Below are positions 37,301-47,543 of a stretch of 64,000 nt of DNA, one piece after another (within the stretch, counting starts at the first letter, position 1; every line of letters starts with the position of its first letter). The stretch lies in the NCBI GenBank assembly GCA_910589415.1, contig OU342631.1:17050001-17114000 (forward strand), written 5' to 3'. The translations under genes and the position numbers were made by a program. The notes under the pieces were generated by a model. It saw nothing but the letters and a program-made list of their open reading frames with translations. It made no database searches and was not told the DNA's origin. This DNA comes from Malachius bipustulatus (lineage: Eukaryota > Arthropoda > Insecta > Coleoptera > Melyridae).

Positions 37301-39315
37301 AATTTCATAGTAAAAGCGTTGATATCTAAGTTTAAAGCGAGTTATTTTTTTCATTCTTCTCTCCATATATCCATTAAATAAACGGGTGACAAATAACAGT
37401 GACAAAAAATAATTATCTTTGATCTATCTACTAAAATAATAAGAAATTTACACTTTTTATAACTGTCAAAGTTCTAATTTCTGAAACATCTGCCCCCCCC
37501 ATGCACCCCGATGTTTGATGTCCCGATCCGTTGACTTTGATCTAGTGACCATGGTGGGTGGCCAGTTTGACTCAGCAATTCCAGAGCCGACGTGATTTGA
37601 TTAACTGTCTGGTCTGATTCCAGGCGATCGGGACACCGCCGAACGAACCAGAGGCGGCCACTAATTAAATTTGCATTGCTAAAACTAGCGCCACGCCAAA
37701 ACACCGACTGCATTTGTCAATCCACGATTGGAACTGAGCCAACTATGTTAATCAAACAGTTACACTTTGCATTTTTCACTCGCAAGAAAGGCCGCTAAAC
37801 TGGAACGGGAGACGCTTAATCATAATCAGTCTATGGCCAGACGTCCTTGATTTATGATCTGACGAGACACTGTTTAGGATAATAATTAAATTGTCTCAAA
37901 TGGGAGTTGAATATTTGAACTGAAAAAAAAAACACTACAAACATCATAAAATGAAATTTCCTGAAGAGTATACCTACTCAAGTTTTTATAAACGTTCTTT
38001 CTACCCCTTTTTAATTAGATTTTGAAATCAATTCTTAGCAAAAAAATCTCAACCCTGCGTGGATGTAATTTAATTATCAACTGCTGGATTCTTCTATATA
38101 AAAATAATGAAAATACCTTTTCAGTACTAAAAACGTCCTCCTATACCACGATCACTCGCTAATAAAATTAAGGACGGTATAAACTTCCTAAGGAGCTCTT
38201 TAAAAATACACTTTTCGAGATAAGTAAGACATCCCTTGTATCTCAGAATTTTCTCATGTAAAGCAAAGGAGAGGCTGCCGGGCTGCAAGGAAATTTAATG
38301 AGGATTTTAAACGAACGTAACATTTCTTAACTACTGTAACGTCCTGTTTTACAGGCCGAGTTTTTCAGTCTGAAACTAGGATGCGGATGCCCTGGAGCTA
38401 CTCCGATCGAGCAGACATGTTTAAATAGAATTGGGCCAATTTATGAAGTGACAATTATCGGAGAGCTTTTAACTCTGCCGGGGGTTAACACATACGCGCG
38501 CATAGACAGACATTTGACAGGCGCCTGTCGCGTGTCTTATTACGCATGAGGGGATTGACTTTTGGGCGGACTCTTTCAGGTCCTTCATCTCCTTGATATG
38601 ACGTGTTATTAAATTACATAAATAACGGGATGCCAGCTCGATAAAATTTTCCTCGTATCTAGAGAAAAGCATACTTGAGAGATTTTACTAGATTTCTGGG
38701 ATCTTACTCTCGGTCGTTTGGTTGCATGGTTGTTCACCGTTTACACCTGTACACATATACCTCACATAAACTACTAGAGAGATGGTCAAATGTGCATGGA
38801 AAGTTGTTTGGAACTAGAGCCTAGAAAAAGGACCAATATTCCAATTTTCTCTAGAAGTTCTTACTGAATCCTGCATTTTTTCACGGTCATAGGGATCTAA
38901 GATTAAATTTTAGCAGGAAGGTGGTCTTCTCTATCGCCTAGAACTCTTGTTTGAGTCCTTTTCAGCTCGTCTCGAAATTAGGATCTGAAGAACTAGCAGA
39001 GATATAGCGTCAGTTAAAAGAAAAAAGTTGCATAATTTTATGCTTATTAAGAGTCTGAAATAAAATTTAGAATAAATTTAGTTGTTGCTGAAATATCCTG
39101 AAAATTGAATAACCAGATGATAGCTTATCTGTACGGCCAACAACGCAGATGTTGGCCGTTAGATCACGGAGTTCCGTATGAATTTTCCGCTACGAATATT
39201 TTTGAAATGTCAAATCGGTAGCTCTTGACGATTTGTGTGTATAAGCCTTAAAAAAATTATTTGTTTAACAAATATATTTCAGTTTTCTCAACATACTTCA
39301 CCAGAGACTGAAAAA
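34331..39315. other. Gene-poor region with GC-richer islands
   Basis: No gene was recognised. 35190-35360 and 37480-37870 have balanced composition and clusters of homeodomain/POU-like words (for example CTTAATTAG at 35265 and CTAATTAAATTTGCAT near 37660). These are candidate regulatory islands. A possible small inverted-end element lies at 34765-34952 (ACACAGGGTG..CACTCTGT). A perfect 10-bp hairpin sits at 39133-39159. Confidence 0.3.
39133..39159. repeat. Perfect 10-bp hairpin
   Basis: ACGGCCAACA (39133-39142) and TGTTGGCCGT (39150-39159) pair exactly around a 7-base loop, about 180 bp upstream of the Penelope-like remnant. It may belong to that element's 5' region, but this is not shown. 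Confidence 0.7.
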
Positions 39316-39379
39316 TTCCCAAATTTTCATGTGGGTAGGCTTTCACGGCCGGCTTCCATTGAAATCGTTATTGATTCCT

Positions 39380-40420
39380 GGCTGTTGTGCCGTGGTGCAC
39401 GAAGATTTTCTCCGAACGGTCGCTATCAAAAACATCATTATTCTATCCGCAGACAAGGGAAATGCCACGGCTGTATTGAACACCAGAGACTACGAGGAGA
39501 AAATCAAATACATCTTGACCACTCAAACATACAAAAAAAATTCTAGAGATCCTACGAATCGCATCCTTCGAAAGATCAATCAGCTGGTCGAAGCTTCCAC
39601 CATTCCCGCTCAAGACAAACAGCAGATTATGAATACCGAAGCCAGGACACCCAGAATTCTCTGGGCAACCCAGAATTTTCTGCATCCACACGTCAGAACT
39701 ATAGAACCGCACATTAGAGACTCGGATCACTTCATAGAGAAGCTTGAGTATTTGATCCTTCATTACAGAGACATTCACATCAATTTTTGATGTCAATTCC
39801 CTCTTCACCATGGTGCCCATCGACGAGATCCTCCAACATATTCAGAGCATCTTTCTTAGGGCATCATCTCTCCCTTTCACCATGTACCTACTCGCCACAT
39901 CCTATTTGCAGTGTTATAGTGATTTCAATCATCAAGTGAATTGAGTTGCTATGGGCAGCCCTTTGAGTCCTGTTGTTGCCAACTTCTACACGGAATTATT
40001 TGAAGCCACGGCCTTAAACTCCGCCACCATTGCCACCAACAAACCGTATTGTTGATACCGCGACTTAGATGGCACCTTCGGCATTTGGCAACATGGAGAA
40101 AATGACATCAATGACTATCTTCAACATACCAACCCCCGCATTCAAATCACGATGGAAATATAAAAGGATAGAAAACTACCATTTCTTGATGTGTTTTCGT
40201 TAACAGGCATGAAAATGGTAACTTGGGGCACAAGGTCTACTGAAAACCAACACACGCACAGATCGATATTTACACAAAAACTCCAATCATTTTCCTGGCA
40301 AAAAACGAGCAGTAATAAAAAGTCGGGCGAATCGTCCATCCCGAATTTGTCAGACCCGACACCTGCAAGAAGAGCTAATGTCTACACCGCTCAAGAAATC
40401 AGAAGAGTCTTATGACAGCA
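39380..40420 (+). pseudogene. PLE reverse transcriptase remnant
   Basis: Recognisable blocks are ILSADKGNATAVLNTRDYEEK (near 39440-39505), PHVRTIEPHIRDSDHF (near 39690-39735), SLFTMVPIDEIL (near 39798-39835), AMGSPLSPVVANFY (39948-39990), LPFLDVF (near 40175-40200) and HGN/GH..PTHTHRS (near 40210-40265). In the Penelope family ADKGNA and MGSPLSP are hallmark motifs. The polymerase active site, normally a Y-x-D-D block, reads YRDLDGT (40057), and a stop precedes it, so catalysis is lost. Several stops and frameshifts interrupt the frame, and the segment between the PRI and PHV blocks is deleted. It lies directly upstream of the endonuclease remnant, as expected. Confidence 0.85.
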
Positions 40421-40860
40421 AACACCACCAAGAGTTTTGGGAGCTGCATTTCTCCCTTACATCAAGAACGTCACCGATCGAATCGGAAAACTCCTGTACT
40501 CCTGAAGCGCCACGGCGTCAAAACTATTTTTAAACCTACACAACAACTTCTCAATATTCTCCGTTCATCTAAGGACCTCATTGATCCACATTCTTCCGCT
40601 GGAGTTTACAGAATACATTGCTGCTGTGGTGCTGTATACATCGGAACGAAAAGAGCCTGGGCCAGACAGACAAGTTAGCTGTCTCGGAGCACGCGCCATA
40701 TGCTTTGAAAAGACGAAAGTCCTGTCCATTACTCCACAATATTACACCCGTTTACAACATGAACCGATTGAAATTTTTAAACTTCCAAATAATTTCAATC
40801 GGCAGGAGGAACGATGAAACTGCGTCTGACTCAGGAGCCTATGGCATCATGGGAAAGTGA
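40421..40860 (+). pseudogene. PLE GIY-YIG endonuclease remnant
   Basis: After a linker (AFLPYIKNVTDRIGKLL, near 40447-40500), the sequence encodes GVYRIHCCCGAVYIGT around 40601-40650. This is the GIY-YIG core with the Penelope-type cysteine pair. Downstream are TDKLAVSEHA and a YTRL..EAIE-like tail with FNRQEE. The domain normally nicks target DNA for retrotransposition. Here the frame changes at least twice (visible as overlapping short ORFs) and the helix region after VYIGT is deleted, so it is not functional. Confidence 0.8.
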
Positions 40861-40918
40861 CCATTGCTGAGGTGGAGATAGCTAGTGGAGAGGGTATGAC
40901 GTCACCAGACCGTCATCC

Positions 40919-40927
40919 TATAAATAG
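40919..40927 (+). promoter_or_regulatory. TATA box-like word in PLE terminal region
   Basis: TATAAATAG lies between the end of the endonuclease remnant and the hammerhead core. It could have been the promoter of the element's terminal repeat; the element is decayed, so present activity is doubtful. Confidence 0.35.
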
Positions 40928-40964
40928 GAGCTCTCCCATCCGGCCAGTAAGCTATCAGTAAACA

Positions 40965-41045
40965 CGAGGAGTGGAAGCATTGCTTCCGCACACGTAACCG
41001 TTGATGATGTCTACTGCAGCTGTAAACGAAACGTTCGGGGCAAAG
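40965..41045 (+). ncRNA. Hammerhead ribozyme motif of the PLE
   Basis: The core reads UUGAUGA (41001-41007; family CUGAUGA with C changed to U), then stem II GUCUAC..GUAAAC (five of six pairs), then GAAAC (41028-41032). Upstream, GTGGAAGC and GCTTCCGCAC (40971-40993) form a hairpin suitable for stem I. Hammerheads in the terminal repeats of Penelope-like elements are established. The C-to-U change at a normally invariant core position and a C-A mismatch in stem II predict weak or absent cleavage. Confidence 0.65.
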
Positions 41046-41100
41046 CTCCATGAACCACGGCACAACAGCCTCTTAATAAACATGAAATTATGCTTTAAAT

Positions 41101-42970
41101 TTAATCTTTCTTTAATTTGACCGACTCTATATCTCTATTAGTTCTCGAGATCCCAATAATGAGCGAAGTGTTTCATATTGTCTCAATAATAATAATTGTG
41201 CCAATTATTGTAAATAAGTAATAAATAATAATAATTTCAGATTTGTAAATAAAAAATTTTGAATGGTCTGGGAATCAACAATACTTATTTTCTTTAAAGA
41301 ATCCTGGGAGAAACGTATAACTACGTCAGCAAGGAAAGAGTATCCTGATGTTATTACCAGCAGAGCGACCTAATTAAAAGGTCAACAGATACGAAAGAGC
41401 GCGTTTAATTAGAATATCACTACGCAAATGAATATCGTTAGATCTCTGCTTTGTAATATTTACCGTGTCTCTTGTATTTACCATCTGATAAGGTCCCTGT
41501 TTATGCACATACATACACAGGATAACCTTATTAGAGCTCAATTTATTTATTACTACCTGTGCAAACCTCCTCCATTCAACATTTTTTATCAACCCTGCTT
41601 AGAACTAATTAGAACTGTTACAGGATTACTATTGTCATAGGTAAGTAACCCACTGTAAAAAATTACAATTTCTCTGTAGAATGCAAACTTTGTCGAGTGA
41701 AAATATCGTAATTTCTTTGTTAATATCGACTTGAGGATATTAGAAAAAATTAATGCAAGTAATTAAATCAACCAATTTTTAATTACTCGTCATTGTTCAG
41801 TGTCAGTCGACTCATAAAAATTAAAACAGTGAAGCTGCACCATTTAATTTTATCTCGCTTGCAACTTGAAAACGGTACTAAAAATGTTTCACTTCATTTG
41901 CTCCCGGTCTAGTACTCGTACTTGACATCATGGCTGCTTGATAAGGAAAGCCATGCAGCAGATCCAGATCTAAATTAATCACCCCGGTAATCTCGATCCA
42001 TGAACCATGAATGATTAAATAAAAGGTCCGGAGTATGTAAGAGTTAACATTAAACAGAAACCTGCATGAATGGATTAATTATAAATAGAAATTTAAATTG
42101 AAGCGGGCTTGTTAAACCGTGGGATGCATGTGCAGTTACCCTGTTTGAAGATTGAATGTCCCTAGGCCATGTGACGACTGTTCCTGCTGCTCTCATATGG
42201 GTAAAAAGTGACTCGGTACTTACAGTGTTGTCGCTCTATAAATCTTCATCTAAAATCATGCATGGTTAATTAAGAATTATGATCACAAGACGAATATATT
42301 GGTGTATAATAATGTAATCAAAGACAGACTACGACTAGGAAGCCAAAACATCTTTAATAGGTAGCTATTTATGTAACCAGGTAGCATGCATCACTTTGGT
42401 ATGATGCATTAGGTTGCTCAAAATCCAATTTTGGGGGCAACGAGTGGAATTATTGCGGCAACATCTAGCGGAACGAACGAGTTTCTATTAACGGGTTTCC
42501 ATTTTTTACTCCTTACATGGCTAAATAGCATAGAAACAGGCTGAAAGACAAAAATCTAAAGAAGAAGAAAAACTCTTTAAACAGAAGATTCGTGTCAAAG
42601 TTACCGAGACGCCTGTACTTGGTGTATAAGTATAATAAGAAATCAAAATAAAAGCTGATGCTCCTATTGTTTTATAAAACTAATAAGACTGACAAAACTG
42701 ACAAAGTATTGTCAACAAGAAAATTCTACCACAGCCTACGAAGGAAATCATAATCACTTCCATTGACGCTTAGGTATTGGAGAACTCTGGTCCTGGGGAT
42801 TCTTACTAAGATAACTCTTCTGAGTATAAAAGGCAAAGCCTGCGGAATTGAGTCCTCTGAATTATCAAAATAATATTTTTTCCTAAGAGTGATGCTCAGT
42901 CTTAACTGTGCAGGCAAGACTTACATGTAAAATTCCCATTGATGAACCATCATTGGTTAATCATTTTTAA
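41101..42970. other. No recognisable gene
   Basis: AT-rich; the ORFs present (for example 41428-41640) lack domains. No RNA gene was recognised. Confidence 0.35.
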
Positions 42971-42984
42971 TTAGCGTTCTAACA

Positions 42985-43187
42985 CTGCATGCATAGTCGC
43001 TCCACTCTAGTAATTAGGCGTCGAGAACGAACACATACAGCCGCAAACACATTTGTAGAGAGATAAATAGCCTTATAAACGATCAAAGAATCCGAACAAC
43101 CAAGCCGAGCTAGGATTCGAACCCAGACGGTGGCAGCGTCAAGGGTTTCAATCAGCGACCTAAACCACGGCGCTACTACCCGCGCCA
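42985..43187 (-). mobile_element. tRNA-derived SINE
   Basis: On the minus strand a tRNA-like head begins GGCGCGGGTAGTAGCGCCG. It has a box-A-like GTGGTTTAGGTCGC (plus 43155-43167) and a clear box B, GGTTCGAATCC (43113-43123), followed by CTAGCTCGGC. A tail of about 100 bp without tRNA similarity continues to about 42985. The head does not close into a full cloverleaf with a matching acceptor stem, so it is a SINE and not a tRNA gene. In such elements RNA polymerase III uses boxes A and B. The tail boundary is approximate. Confidence 0.75.
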
Positions 43188-43769
43188 AAATAATAGAAAT
43201 AAAGGGATTTTTATGGACTAAACTGAATAGGTAAGAGAGGCATCTTCCTAAAAAGCATCTGCCGTAAATACTAACAACGCCGATGATGATTGAAGGTTGA
43301 GTTTCGTAGTACAGGAGCTCGTCTGTTACGAAGCACTAATGGCTATTAATTAACGTCATCCCTTGAGATGTCTCTACAAACAAAAGAAACGAAGGGAATA
43401 GCAGACATAGGTACTGCAAATAGAATACTTTACTGCTAGTAATTTCTATCAAATAATTAATTGTTTCTACTACTTAATTAATTAATTTATAGAAAGCGCA
43501 GGAAACAAAATAAATCTATGGATAAAACATCCATCTTTTCTTAATCAATCTTTCAGGATTCGTCTGGGATGGTGATGGGTTATAGTTTCTTACTTTTCTT
43601 AGACAAAGAAAAGTGCCTTTATAAGCACCTTTATAAGCGTAGTCATCATTTCGATCATGAAAATATCTCAAGTTATTGAAATGCGAATTTAAACTGAAAA
43701 ATTACAAAAAGTTCTTTTTTCTAATACATATGAAAAATTCACGCTCCTATCCTTTTATTGTCCACAAAG
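43188..43769. other. No recognisable gene
   Basis: AT-rich; nothing supportable was seen. Confidence 0.4.
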
Positions 43770-43930
43770 CACCCTGCAGAATCCTTGTGGGAATTGGCTT
43801 GTGAAATTTTGAGGATCGGTAGTATTCGATGAGTAGAACAGAAGTATGGGGCATAATCCCCCAAAAACTCCGGTTCGCGAGATATTCACCTCTGAAGAAG
43901 GACTTTTATCTCAAGAGAGTCACGCATATA
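43770..43930. repeat. Dispersed repeat, copy 2 (GATCGGTAGTATTCGATGAG family)
   Basis: Matches the copy at 24545-24690 in order and spacing: GAATTGGCT, GATCGGTAGTATTCGATGAGTAGA, CGAGATATTCACCTCTGAA. The family is unnamed here. Confidence 0.55.
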
Positions 43931-44093
43931 TTTATAAATATTGGCTGCCCTAATTGTTTTAAAAAGAAATTTTCAATAATCATTTGTTAAGATTGAAATA
44001 CTACCGATTTTATATTTTTCGTCCTTTTTCCTTTTTAAAGTTTTCAATATTTTTTTAAGACTCATCCCCTGTAGCAATATATACAGTGCTTCC

Positions 44094-44824
44094 CAAAAGT
44101 AACGGATAAATTCGATAAAACGGAGAGGGCTGTTTTTTTGAAAAAATAAAAAAACAGGTCGATTTTGTTTTTGAGTTGTTCAACTTTTGACATAATATTT
44201 GGGTATACAGGGTGATGCACGAAAAAGTGGTGACGTCATCGGCATTTTTTTAAATGGCAACCCTTATTTTTTATTAAATTTTTTGATACTTCATCCAATT
44301 GCCAATACGGTAATGTCATCATTTTGTAACGTTTATAAAGGAAATGTCGGAGAAAATAACTTAATTTCCACAGATTTAATAGATTTAATTTAATTTAATT
44401 TAACAGATTCAATTTGATAGACTTAATTTAATAGACAGATCTTATAAAATTACCATGGAAACAGTAATTTTTATTTGATATTTTTTTATTTTTATCGCTA
44501 ATGTTCCGATTTTCACATCAGTAAAAAGTGCACAATTTCGACTCACAAGCTGTTTCTCAGAAATTTCCTTATTTAAGGTTACAAATTGATTACATTACCA
44601 TACTGGCAATTAAATTAAGTATCAAAAAATGGAATAAAAAATAAGGGTTGCCATTTAAAAAAATGCCGATGACGTCACCACTTTTTCGCGCATCACCCTG
44701 TATACCCAAATATTATGTCAAAAGTTGAACAACTCAAAAACAAAATCGACCTGTTTTTTTATTTTTTCAAAAAAACAGCCCTCTCCGTTTTATCGAATTT
44801 ATCCGTTACTTTTGGGAAGCACTG
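44094..44824. mobile_element. Palindromic MITE, TIR CAGTGCTTCCCAAAAGTAACGG, TA duplication
   Basis: The left arm starts CAGTGCTTCCCAAAAGTAACGG at 44094. The right arm ends in its reverse complement at 44824. TA flanks both sides (44092-44093 and 44825-44826), as for Tc1/mariner-type insertions. The arms are over 300 bp and meet near 44460. A second end-like sequence, TATACAGGGTGATGC, occurs in mirrored positions at 44204-44218 and 44690-44704. The element may therefore have arisen by one palindrome inserting into another. It encodes no transposase. Confidence 0.85.
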
Positions 44825-45849
44825 TATTGGCTGTTGATTGGTGCAATATTTGTCCAATATATTTATCTTGGTCTAATATTACAAATTAATGACCAATATT
44901 GTACAAATATTGTTTTTGTAACACGCACTAAATATTGATTTTAAAATATAGGTACCTTATTGGTTAAATATTGTTGGTCAACTCTTATTGGCTAACAATA
45001 TTTGGGCAATATAGAAAATACAATATTGCAATAGAAGAGTCATGTAAATATTGGTGCAATACGGAAGATGCAATATTACAAAACACGTTCCTTAAAATAC
45101 TGGTGTAATATTGAAGATGCCATGTTAGAGTTATTAAGCCAATAATATGTGATATAAATACATAGGTGATTATAAATAAATAATCAATTTTCTTCACTAT
45201 TTAGACACTTTCGTGCCATTGTAGTATTTTCTATTAATGGTTGCGAATCAGAAAAATGTACTTAATACTCTAGTCTAGAGTCTAGCTAGACTAGACGGTC
45301 TAGACTAATAATTTTCTCTCTCATTCCTTCTCTCTCATCAGTATAATATTATGTACCAGTAACCAGACATACCACGAAACATAAACTCCACGTCGCAATT
45401 CCTAAAATCCGAAAAACAGCCCTCCACAAGGCAGTGTTGCCAGAGTGGTACATTTGTGCCAAATTATGGGTAGGTACCTACATTTATTTTATTACTGCAT
45501 TTTATTGTATACAATCACAAAATTTCAATTGTATATTATATATCTCACAATAAACGCTGGCGTAGCTTTAAATAGTGAAACCATTCAGCATTCAATATTA
45601 TGCCAAATTGGGTAGCCTACCTAATTAAATAAACATACATCTAGGTACTTCATTGAAAAAATACCAAATTGGTACATTTTCAATTTTTTAATAAGCTGTA
45701 AGTAGTACCATAAAACAGTAGGTACATTCTTGGTACATAAGTAGGTAGGTGCCTAGATTCCTATGAGTTAAGGGACCTTGGGTATGATGTATTAATATTC
45801 CATCAATGGGTGTTACGAATACGAATTATCTACAGGCCCCAGACTCGAC

Positions 45850-46251
45850 AACAGCGACTAGCGACAAACAAGACAAGACCGGGATAAAACGCAATGCGCA
45901 ATCAAATCAGCCCGCAGCCCGCGCCCCGCGCCACAGGTCGCCACTTCGGTAGCCGGTAGGGGCTGGGATTGTTTTGTAGTTTTGTTAGTTGCTGTTGGCA
46001 GAACGCAGACTGGGCTTTCTTAAATTATTCCTTGTTTTTGTGTAATTGTGTGCTTGTCTCTCGTCTTTAGTTTACTAGTTTAGTACTTACTTGTGTCAGT
46101 GAACAGTGAACTGCGTGGCGTCGATGTTTTGTTTAAAGTGGTTAAATTAAAGTGTACCTAAGTACCTAACCTACCTACTCTGGTGCGTTGTGCGTTTACC
46201 TACTATAAATACTACTGGACTGGAATTAACTGGAATTACGACCTACGAAAT
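45850..46251 (+). promoter_or_regulatory. CpG-rich promoter-like zone and putative first exon inside the TIR element
   Basis: 45890-45960 is a dense GC/CpG patch (GCCCGCAGCCCGCGCC) in an otherwise AT-rich element. It is followed by T-rich sequence and a strong 5' splice site, GAAAT/GTAAGT, with exon end 46251. No start codon opens a long frame, so the exon would be 5' untranslated. The transcription start is not known. TACCTAC/GTAGGTA words are abundant around it. Confidence 0.4.
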
Positions 46252-46601
46252 GTAAGTAGGTACCTATTTTTTACACCTATATTTTAATAACTACTTTACC
46301 TGTCTACTTACCTATACAGTGAATTGATAAACTTGTAAAATTACGCCTACGGAAACAGTTGTTGTTAAGCAAAATACGGAAAATAGTGAAAATGAAAATA
46401 CCTACTTTCCTTCTAATGATGCTTTGTAAAGATTCATGGGTAGGTAGGTACAACTGATTAATGAAAAACAGAGAGTAATGATAATTTGTGGCCCTGTATT
46501 TGAATTTTTATTTTTTTTATCAACTGGTCCGCACAGCCAGAATAAGCTAGTACAGCCTCTATAAAAAATATTACCTTATAATTTTTTATTTCCTTTTGTA
46601 G

Positions 46602-46752
46602 ATGCTGTTCGTGTTACCCATGAAAATGCTACTGACCAGCTAGCAGGAGGTGACCAAATTTATAGGATTTGCATTAGCCAGCGCCGGTGATATGGAAGGA
46701 GGAAGAAAAAGCAGAGTTTCTGCAATTGTGAGGGTTTCTGACGACGAATAAA
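46602..46752 (+). CDS. Putative second exon with very short frames
   Basis: A pyrimidine-rich acceptor, TTTCCTTTTGTAG, ends at 46601. The following 151 bp has balanced composition and ends at AATAAA/GTACGT, a donor match. Frames are short. One reads AVRVTHENATDQLAGGDQIY without a start codon and stops after about 30 codons. Another, starting at an internal ATG, encodes MEGGRKSRVSAIVRVSDDE and stops (19 codons). Either the coding frame has decayed or the transcript is non-coding. Product unknown. Confidence 0.3.
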
Positions 46753-47003
46753 GTACGTATTGTTACTTATTTAGGTATGTAAAGTTAAATACTAGTTAGG
46801 TAAAAGATATACGACAATTATTGTTAATTAGGGGATATTAGTAATAGTAACCCTCTGTGTCAAATTAAAGATTTTGATATTTCTTGCATATCTTTAACAG
46901 TGCTATTTAACAGAATGGCACAAATAAATATAATTGTCAATAAAGTTTAAAAATAAAAAACAATAATTATAACCGAAAGTTTAATTTTTATTATTTTTTT
47001 CAG

Positions 47004-47116
47004 TGATCCGTGAAGATGCCTTCCCAGGAAGATGTTTTGATTTGTTTTTTTTTTGTAGAATTTTGTTTTGATTATGTTTTTGAAAGATTATGTTTTTGTA
47101 TTTTTTTTACAATAAA
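47004..47116 (+). other. Putative third exon with polyA signal
   Basis: TTATTTTTTTCAG is a good acceptor ending at 47003. The downstream sequence begins TGATCCGTGAAGATGCCTTCC and becomes T-rich, with AATAAA at 47111-47116. Together with the upstream exons this makes a three-exon, two-intron (about 350 and 251 bp) gene-like layout inside the transposon. The 98-codon frame over this stretch is T-rich and not considered coding. Confidence 0.3.
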
Positions 47117-47543
47117 CACTGTTAATTTGATAGAGTATTTTTTATCAGATGTGTACTCAATCCTTTTACAAAATTTTGCATCAATAATAACGTTTAATAA
47201 TAATTATAAATACTGGCTTAAAATTTTAATTACATATTGGGGAAATAATATTCACAAATGTTTACTGAATATTATTTTCAAATATTTATTCATCATACTT
47301 CCATGATATTCTATCTATATCACTACCAAATATACTGAAATATTGCTATCAAATATACTGAAATATTGGCGAAAAATGCTGTGAAAATATTTATTTTCAA
47401 TATCTTATGGATATTTGTTACCAATATTTGGGTAATATGACAAAATGTTAACATTTCAATATTGGGGCAATATATTATTACAATATTTCACCAGTATATA
47501 TACTATAAATTGCCAATATTTTACCAATATTGCTTGCTACAGG

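Larger units (their letters stand above)
39320..41100 (+). mobile_element. Degenerate Penelope-like element (PLE)
   Basis: The plus strand holds, in order, a 5' segment with GGCTTTCACGGCCGG, reverse transcriptase blocks, a GIY-YIG endonuclease remnant and a 3' terminal region. The last contains a TATA word (40919-40927) and a hammerhead core (41001-41032). This is the order known for Penelope-like retroelements, whose terminal pLTR repeats carry hammerheads. The element is about 1.8 kb, shorter than intact PLEs, and carries internal deletions. No complete terminal repeat pair was found. Confidence 0.85.
44068..47543. mobile_element. TIR element with AATATTG-rich ends and an internal gene-like module
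   Basis: The left end CCTGTAGCAATAT.. (44068) is mirrored by ..AATATTGCTTGCTACAGG ending at 47543. Both subterminal zones (44826-45130 and 47210-47540) are crowded with CAATATT/AATATTG words in both orientations, as in subterminal binding sites of DNA transposons. The MITE at 44094-44824 is inserted within the left end; without it the element is about 2.7 kb. Between the ends lies a CpG-rich promoter-like zone, a splice donor, two acceptor/donor pairs and a polyA signal (see separate entries). No transposase is recognisable and no clear target duplication was seen. The superfamily is unassigned. Confidence 0.55.

Noticed and set aside
39443..39820. 125-codon minus-strand ORF
   Set aside because: Antisense shadow of the Penelope-like reverse transcriptase, whose plus-strand motifs are clear.
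43105..43187. Functional tRNA gene
   Set aside because: Boxes A and B are present but the cloverleaf and acceptor stem do not close, and an unrelated tail follows; it is a tRNA-derived SINE.
47010..47306. 98-codon ORF in the TIR element
   Set aside because: Composed almost entirely of T-rich codons (F, Y, I, N) and running past a polyA signal into AATATTG repeats.
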